Shown: positions 58,901-64,000 of the stretch, piece after piece
Layout of the letters: every line of letters begins with the position of its first letter
Position numbering within the stretch: position 1 is the first letter of the stretch
DNA from: Desmodesmus armatus
Lineage: Eukaryota > Chlorophyta > Chlorophyceae > Sphaeropleales > Scenedesmaceae
Assembly: GCA_007449985.2 (NCBI GenBank)
Contig: VIIQ02000004.1
Coordinates: 372,001-436,000, forward strand
Reading direction: 5' to 3'
DNA: 64,000 nt
The notes under the pieces: model-generated
Database searches by the model: none
The model's input: only the letters and a program-made list of their open reading frames with translations
Told to the model about the DNA's origin: nothing
Program-made: the position numbers and the translations under genes

Positions 58901-61900
58901 ACCAGCACAAACACCGGCTCACCTCCAAAGCTGTGCGTGGGTCCTTCAGGGTCACGTTCTCCAAGTACATGTTCGCCACATCGCGTCCCTCACACGTTGC
59001 CCTGTCTGGCAGGCGGTCAGTGGCTTGCACCAGCACCTGAAACAGCAACAGGCAGTTGGCGTTTTGTTCTAGCAATGCAAACTGTCGCTTGGAAGTGGAT
59101 TGTTTGGTTTAGTTGTTTGTAGACACTGCATCATCCGCACACTGAGTGAGCTTTCAAAATATCGATCTTCAAGCATGTGGCATGCTGGGGGCCACTGACA
59201 CACTGTATCACGCAACAGCAAGGTCAACAAGTATCATCATGCCGGATGGCTCTGAATGATGCTACCCTACACGCCATCAGCACTGCATGCAGCCCTGTGG
59301 CGAGGTGTGTCAAGTTGGTTGGCTTATCCAGCCGCACCCCACGGCAGACCAAAGTGCAGACTCAAGCCTACAGTACTCCGGAGTAGGGATCCCTTCAGTG
59401 CAGTGCCTGGGGGGTTATGCCATACGCTGCAGGGGTGATGCAAATCTGTCTAGGTGCCACACTATTCTTGCTAGATGCTGGTCAGCAGCCCACAGGCACC
59501 CCTCCACCCGGAGCCTGCCAAGGGTGGCACCCTACATAAAATGCGTAGTGACAAGGCAGTTTTGGGTGGGGCCACCCTACCTCTGTGTTATCTGAGCGCC
59601 TCAAGGGGCAGGCAAAGCCTGATACTTTGTAGTTGGGCTGTGCTCCTGCAGCCGGCTTCTCCTGGTCAGCGTCCGTGGGCTTGTCCTTGGGTTTCTTGAT
59701 CCAGTCAGCCTTGCTGTTCTTGAGGAAGAAGATGCCTGGAATACACAGCGGCAACGACAGGGGGCGACGCCCCGCGCATAACAGGCACAGAGCAAGGGCA
59801 GCGCAATTCTTGAGTTGGGAGATGCACATGTGCTTCACGGAGGCTTGTCAAGTGTCTGGTCTTCTTGTTGGTTCTCCAAGCAGTGATCCATTGTAGCTTA
59901 TGCATGCCCTGTACCCTTCAAACTACGCTGGCAGGGCCCCAAGTTGCCAGGTATCTGTAAGCCAAACAGCCATGCTGATCATGCTGGAATATCCAAAACA
60001 GCGTAATCATGATGTTCCCCAAAATCACCATGCCCCACCTGTGCGTGCATTGTCCACGTCCACGGTTGTCACCACCGCACTGCTGGACAGAGAAGTCAGG
60101 GGGCTGCATGCACACAGATTGCACAAACAGCACAAGGACGGTAAGAGCAGCAAGCCACTTTTTGCCGGCGATTTGGTGGTCAGCATCACTGGAAACTCAA
60201 TATGTCGACACACTGCACTGTTGAGTACTGTGGTGAAGCACACTACGTCGAATCCAGGCAGGAGCTATCTTGGGGCCAGGTGCCCATTGGAAAAGGCAAC
60301 ACAGTGGTGAGTACTCTGTAACTGCCAGGGTTGCATAAGGAAGCTTGGTGCACAAGTGCGCAAGACACAATATCGACCCAAGGTGTGTCAGCACAGGGAG
60401 TGCATGCGTACTGATGTGTGCATCACACACAAAGAAGGTAATGAGCCTTGTTGGCTCCCTACGGCGTGTTCAGGCTGAGCCTGAACCATGTAACAGTAAC
60501 AGCAACAGTAATGGAGGCTCTACTCACGCTTCGTTGAACACCTCCTTCAGCACTCCCTCCAGGCCATCTGCTGTGTGACAGTACTGGCCGCCTGACCTCA
60601 TCATGTTGCCAAACTTTCCCGCCGTGCTGGTCCCAAAGATGCGCTTGCCTGGCAGAAACGCAGAATTGCAGCAGCAGCAGCAACAGCACAGTAGTTTCTG
60701 TACCTAATCAGTACTGCTGCGCTGTTTTTGAAGCACTTTGAATCACACTGGGACCTCACAGCTGCATCCTCGCAGCTGTTGTTCTCTTGAGCAGGTGTTT
60801 GGAGTTGTGTTGCTGCTGACGTCTGCTGCTCAGGCGTTTCATGCAGCGGCAGCGGCAGCGGCAGCGGCAGCGGCAGCGGCAGCGGCAGCGGCAGCGGCAG
60901 CGGCAGCGGCAGCGGCAGCGGCAGCGGCAGCGGCAGCGGCAGCGGCAGCGGCAGCGGCAGCGGCAGCGGCAGCGGCAGCGGCAGCGGCAGCGGCAGCGGC
61001 AGCGGCAGCGGCAGCGGCAGCGGCAGCGGCAGCGGCAGCGGCAGCGGCAGCGGCAGCGGCAGCGGCAGCGGCAGCGGCAGCGGCAGCGGCAGCGGCAGCG
61101 GCAGCGGCAGCGGCAGCGGCAGCGGCAGCGGCAGCGGCAGCGGCAGCAGCAGCAGCAGCAGCAGCAGCCGTGGTGCAGGCTGGTGGCAGCGCGCTCGGGC
61201 GCATCTGCCAAATAATCCAACAAGCAGCTTGTACTCACCATTTTTCATGTAGAGGTCTGACGCGTTGGCTGCGCTACCAGGCCTGGCACCCCCAAAGGAC
61301 TTCCTGCCTTCCCCGCCGCGTGCAGCAACTGCAGCAAAGCAATGTGACACTTGCTGTATCAGTTGTGTGCATGCAGGGCGCAGCAACAAGAACAGCAGCA
61401 CAAGCTGCCGATGTGGTGTCAGCAGCACTTTGCAAGGCACTGGCAATGAAGGTGCGAGCTGGTTCTTGTTGAGCTGTTGGTTGTGCAGAAGTTGGGGATT
61501 TGCAGCATGCTACATGAGTTACTTGCTGAGCATATGAGCATGCAGAGCCTGAGCATACAGCCATGAAAGCAACATGCCGCTGACCAATGCAAGGCCGTCA
61601 GGCCCCCTACTAGGTGTGGGATCTCATGCAATTGAAGCATAGTATGCTTCAGTTGCATGAGATGTATGACTCCCGATCACATGACGTGTTTACAACACCC
61701 CACCAGCAAAGAGAGGAAGACATGATTCCAAAAAAACACAAAGCTATTGGCTTCTTCTTGGGGGGGCTCGCAAGGATCCACAGGACTCACAGTACAGCGC
61801 CAGCAGCCCTCCTGTGGATGTTCCGGCCAGCTGATCAAACCAGTCACCCAGGTCAATCTCAAATGGACCATCGGCCTTCTTGGGGCTGCAGAAGCATTGG

Positions 61901-62487
61901 ATGTTTGAGGTAGGCAAGTTATGCATACGCCATGTGCGCCCCACATGTGACCCTCTATCAAGGATACTTTGCAATTTGCTGGAGAAAGCAGAATGCACTG
62001 GTCGCAGCAGGCCCTGCATGCTTCTGATTTGAAAGCAACAACACGGCGGTACATGCTCGGCAGGTACCATTCAGCTACTGGCTGCTTGTGCTGCTGGCAA
62101 TGCCGCTCAGCCATTAAGCAGAGATGCACTGGCTGAAAATTGATGCGGTTGAGAAGAGCTGTTAGTGCAGAACATGTTGTGGGCCATCAGTGGCAGTTGT
62201 GCTGCTGCTTACTTTTCAAGCAGCAGCTCCTTGTTTTCTGAGATCACCCTCTTAATTGTGTCCTCCAGCTCAATCAGCACTTGCGCTCTGCAGCAAACAC
62301 AGTGCCACATCATGTAATACCAGTCCTGGACTGGGAGTGGCATGTTGCTGCTCTCAGCAGCACTCATAGCTACATACGTGATCAGGCCCCTCAAGCCCCC
62401 TCCGTCAAGGCTGAGCAGTGTCCTGTACTTCTTCAGCCCCTTTTTGTACTCAGGCCGCAAGTCATTGCGCGTGATCAAGATGGTCAT
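55997..62487 (-). CDS. Patatin-like phospholipase
   Basis: Fourteen minus-strand exons: 62378-62487, 62213-62287, 61791-61885, 61239-61328, 60528-60648, 60039-60079, 59581-59735, 58923-59036, 58393-58504, 58009-58075, 57629-57750, 57092-57244, 56658-56836 and 55997-56110. They join in phase to 515 aa. The oxyanion loop DGGGLRG is at residues 28-34, the nucleophile elbow GTSTG at 83-87 (catalytic Ser85), and the catalytic Asp330 lies in FIDGGLANNDP. Between them are LYMKN/GKRIFG, VVTTVDVDNAR and EVARTTSAAPCFLP, all typical of patatin-type lipid acyl hydrolases. These cleave fatty acids from phospholipids and galactolipids. No signal peptide or membrane segment is seen. A Lys-rich insert (WIKKPKDKPTDADQ) is in exon 7. 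Exon 6 has two possible acceptors (CAGCAG) differing by one codon. Intron 4 contains a very long hexanucleotide repeat. Confidence 0.9.
56571..56645. repeat. AT-rich (AAATA/AAATG)n intron tract
   Basis: A/T-only low complexity of the AAATAAAATGAAATAAAA type in the patatin intron upstream of exon 14. It contrasts sharply with the GC-rich surroundings. Confidence 0.85.
57564..57622 (-). repeat. Telomere-like tract just after a 5' splice site
   Basis: Sense-strand GGGTTTAGGGTTGATGG and further TTTAGGG units start about six bases after the exon 11 donor of the patatin-like gene. Confidence 0.8.
60844..61168. repeat. (CGGCAG)n hexanucleotide array with (CAG)n end
   Basis: About 50 uninterrupted CGGCAG units are followed by about nine CAG units. 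It lies in intron 4 of the patatin-like gene, which is transcribed as CTGCCG. It makes long artificial Ala, Gln/Arg or Leu/Pro ORFs in most frames. Confidence 0.97.
61621..61663. repeat. Near-perfect palindrome, 21-bp arms
   Basis: Arms ATCTCATGCAATTGAAGCAT(A) and its complement are separated by one base with one mismatch. It is located in intron 3 of the patatin-like gene. Confidence 0.9.
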
Positions 62488-63254
62488 GTCGCACTGTCAG
62501 TCCGGAGACGAAACGCGTGTAACTGTGAGTTACGTGCAGCACTAGATCACCAGATGGTGAGATGCAAAAGCCAAAAACCCGCGTACTGACGTAGGCGTTG
62601 GGATGCCCTGATTTGGGATGCGAGCAGATTCGACCGGATCCAAAACCCCACGTGACCTAAACCGCCAACGTGCGGGACCTTCGGAGAGCTGGTCTGATGG
62701 TGCTTTGTACGTGGCAAATGAATGACGATTACCAAGAATACTTTACTACAAGGGTTGAAAGCGGCAAGAATGGCACAACCCAAAAAATCACCACAATGTA
62801 CGTACATGTACGGAAAAATCACCATGTACGGACATGTCACACACCAAAATGTTGGTGTACACCGTGGCCGGCCCATCCCAAGACCTGTGAAGGGATCACG
62901 AATCTATCAAAACCAAGACACGGAGGACACCACATGTTGCTTGTGTTTTCCTCTCTGTGTACAGACTAGGCTTCGTACCTCAGGTGCATGGCATGCAACT
63001 CCCCCTCCTCCCTGGAAGTGGCTGACCACTCAGTGACTGCGCCAGCTACATGCCCCACCCACCGAGGCTGAAAGTGTAGCTGGTTCTAGCTTGCCCAGGC
63101 GCCTGCACTAGTAGATTGGGCATGCTGTACAGAGCCTGTGGTGACTTGCCTTGCAGGGCTACTGTGCTAGAGTGAGGAGGCAGATGTGTCGCACACGGCA
63201 ACAGCTAGCGAGCCACGGAGCAGCTTGTGTTGGCTGCGTTCAGTGCACAGGCTG
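62488..63254. promoter_or_regulatory. Upstream region of the patatin-like gene
   Basis: No coding region is supported. The stretch presumably contains the promoter. A cluster of GTACGTACATGTACGG-like inverted motifs lies at about 62799-62832. Confidence 0.35.
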
Positions 63255-63560
63255 TCAATATAGCGGCACTCTCAGTATTGTTGCTTGAGGCCTTCTAGTG
63301 GCTCGTTGGTTTGCGAACTCAATGATGGCTGACATGAGCTTTTTGACAGGTTTCCTTGCGACACGTGTAACGTGCAGGTGCATATACCCTGCACAATGAG
63401 GCAAAAGTACAATACCAGCTCGACAAGCTGAGCTGGACTGGTTGTGGCCACCAGCATCCAGAAGGAGACCAGCTTGAGGCTCTTGAAGTCTAAAACACAC
63501 GGTGCTGCAGCCGCTGAGCCTGTGTGAAACTCTCTGATGCCGCTGCTAATGTAAGCCACT
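63255..63560 (-). CDS. Possible 3' exons of an unrecognised gene
   Basis: On the minus strand a block after an acceptor-like TTTCACACAG encodes CVLDFKSLKLVSFWMLVATT and continues to LVEL before a GTATTG. A neighbouring frame encodes RKPVKKLMSAIIEFANQRA and ends at 63255. Both read like real protein rather than shadow frames, but the 27-nt gap between them is too short for a usual intron, and no family is recognised. The gene would extend toward or beyond the window end. Confidence 0.25.
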
Positions 63561-64000
63561 TTGTTACAGTATCAAGTCCCAGCCTGGCTTTTGAGGTCTT
63601 GTTGCAAGAGGCAAACTGCAACAAAGTGCGCCATACACTGCCGGAACACAGGTGGAGACCAAAAGTTGTGCCAGGCATCAAGACCGCAGGCATTTGCAGG
63701 CCTGTGAAACGCCAAAAATGGCCTTTAACCACCCATTGACTCCAAGCCCAATTGCGGTGGGATGCAGTCGCACAAGACAGGCCAGGTCAGCAAGAACTTG
63801 GCGCGAAAGGGTGGCACTCCAGCAGCAGTGCCCCCTTGCTGGTACCCCAACACACACTTGCGTACGCTTGACAATCACAAGACTACATTGACCTGCCAGC
63901 ACTGTGGCACACAGTGCGCAAGCTGCAGCCATGTGCCAACACATGCAGGCTGCATGGGAGGGTGGGTGGCTTGCTGTCAGTGGCAGCACTCTGAATGCAG
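63561..64000. other. Right edge of window
   Basis: Short ORFs only. If the 63255-63560 block is real, its upstream exons should lie here or beyond the edge. Confidence 0.35.

Noticed and set aside
60601..61472. Long ORFs of 120-280 codons in several frames (poly-Ala, Gln/Arg, Leu/Pro)
   Set aside because: They are translations of the CGGCAG hexamer array inside a patatin intron, not genes.

Overview
This window is nuclear DNA of a green alga. It is probably a chlorophyte, and a trebouxiophyte or similar lineage fits best. The evidence is dense GT-AG spliced genes with many 50-400 nt exons, CAG/GCA-rich low-complexity coding sequence, an Alfin-like chromatin protein (a plant/green-algal family), a MYND finger of the type common in chlorophytes, a lumen-type FKBP, and interstitial CCCTAAA-like (TTTAGGG-type) tracts. 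No bacterial operon, phage or CRISPR features are present. All gene models were built by hand from reading frame, splice consensus and phase agreement. They are not transcript supported.

Layout. 1-1360 (+) is the 3' part of a His-rich, LEA/hydrophilin-like gene. About 2870-5070 (+) is a MYND-finger gene split over several frames. 6362-8227 (+) is a complete tandem paralogue of the first gene (202 aa). 9562-11370 (-) is a Tat-type, thylakoid-lumen FKBP isomerase (230 aa). 12387-14754 (+) is a secreted Cys-rich protein (281 aa) with repeated exon modules. 16439-19209 (-) is a TMEM186-like mitochondrial membrane protein (351 aa). 19755 to about 37593 (+) is a very large BIG/Sec7 ARF-GEF with about 28 exons. 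39149-44340 (-) is a WDR20/CreC-type WD40 protein. About 44334-45920 (-) holds unassigned coding-like exons. 46668-49287 (-) is an Alfin-like domain joined to a Tudor-like domain (254 aa). 50517-50948 (-) is an unrecognised ORF. 50933-53571 (+) is RNase H2 subunit B (280 aa). 55997-62487 (-) is a patatin-like phospholipase (515 aa, 14 exons). A possible further minus-strand gene lies near 63.25-63.56 kb.

The genes are unrelated housekeeping and chromatin functions: vesicle traffic, ribonucleotide excision, lipid hydrolysis, protein folding in the lumen and complex I assembly. Several pairs are divergent and share a short upstream region: FKBP with the Cys-rich gene, TMEM186-like with ARF-GEF, and Alfin-Tudor with RNASEH2B.

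Two observations stand out. First, the Alfin-like gene has no PHD finger in view. Its phase-consistent last two exons encode a Tudor-like barrel instead. Second, in at least four genes, short segments (about 80-180 bp) that straddle a splice junction or exon end have been tandemly duplicated. This leaves decoy exon starts, with acceptors, in the neighbouring introns; one ARF-GEF exon start is present five times. TTTAGGG-like tracts also sit just inside several 5' splice sites in sense orientation. Apparent frameshifts in the MYND gene, the ARF-GEF and one WDR20 exon may be real decay or assembly indels.
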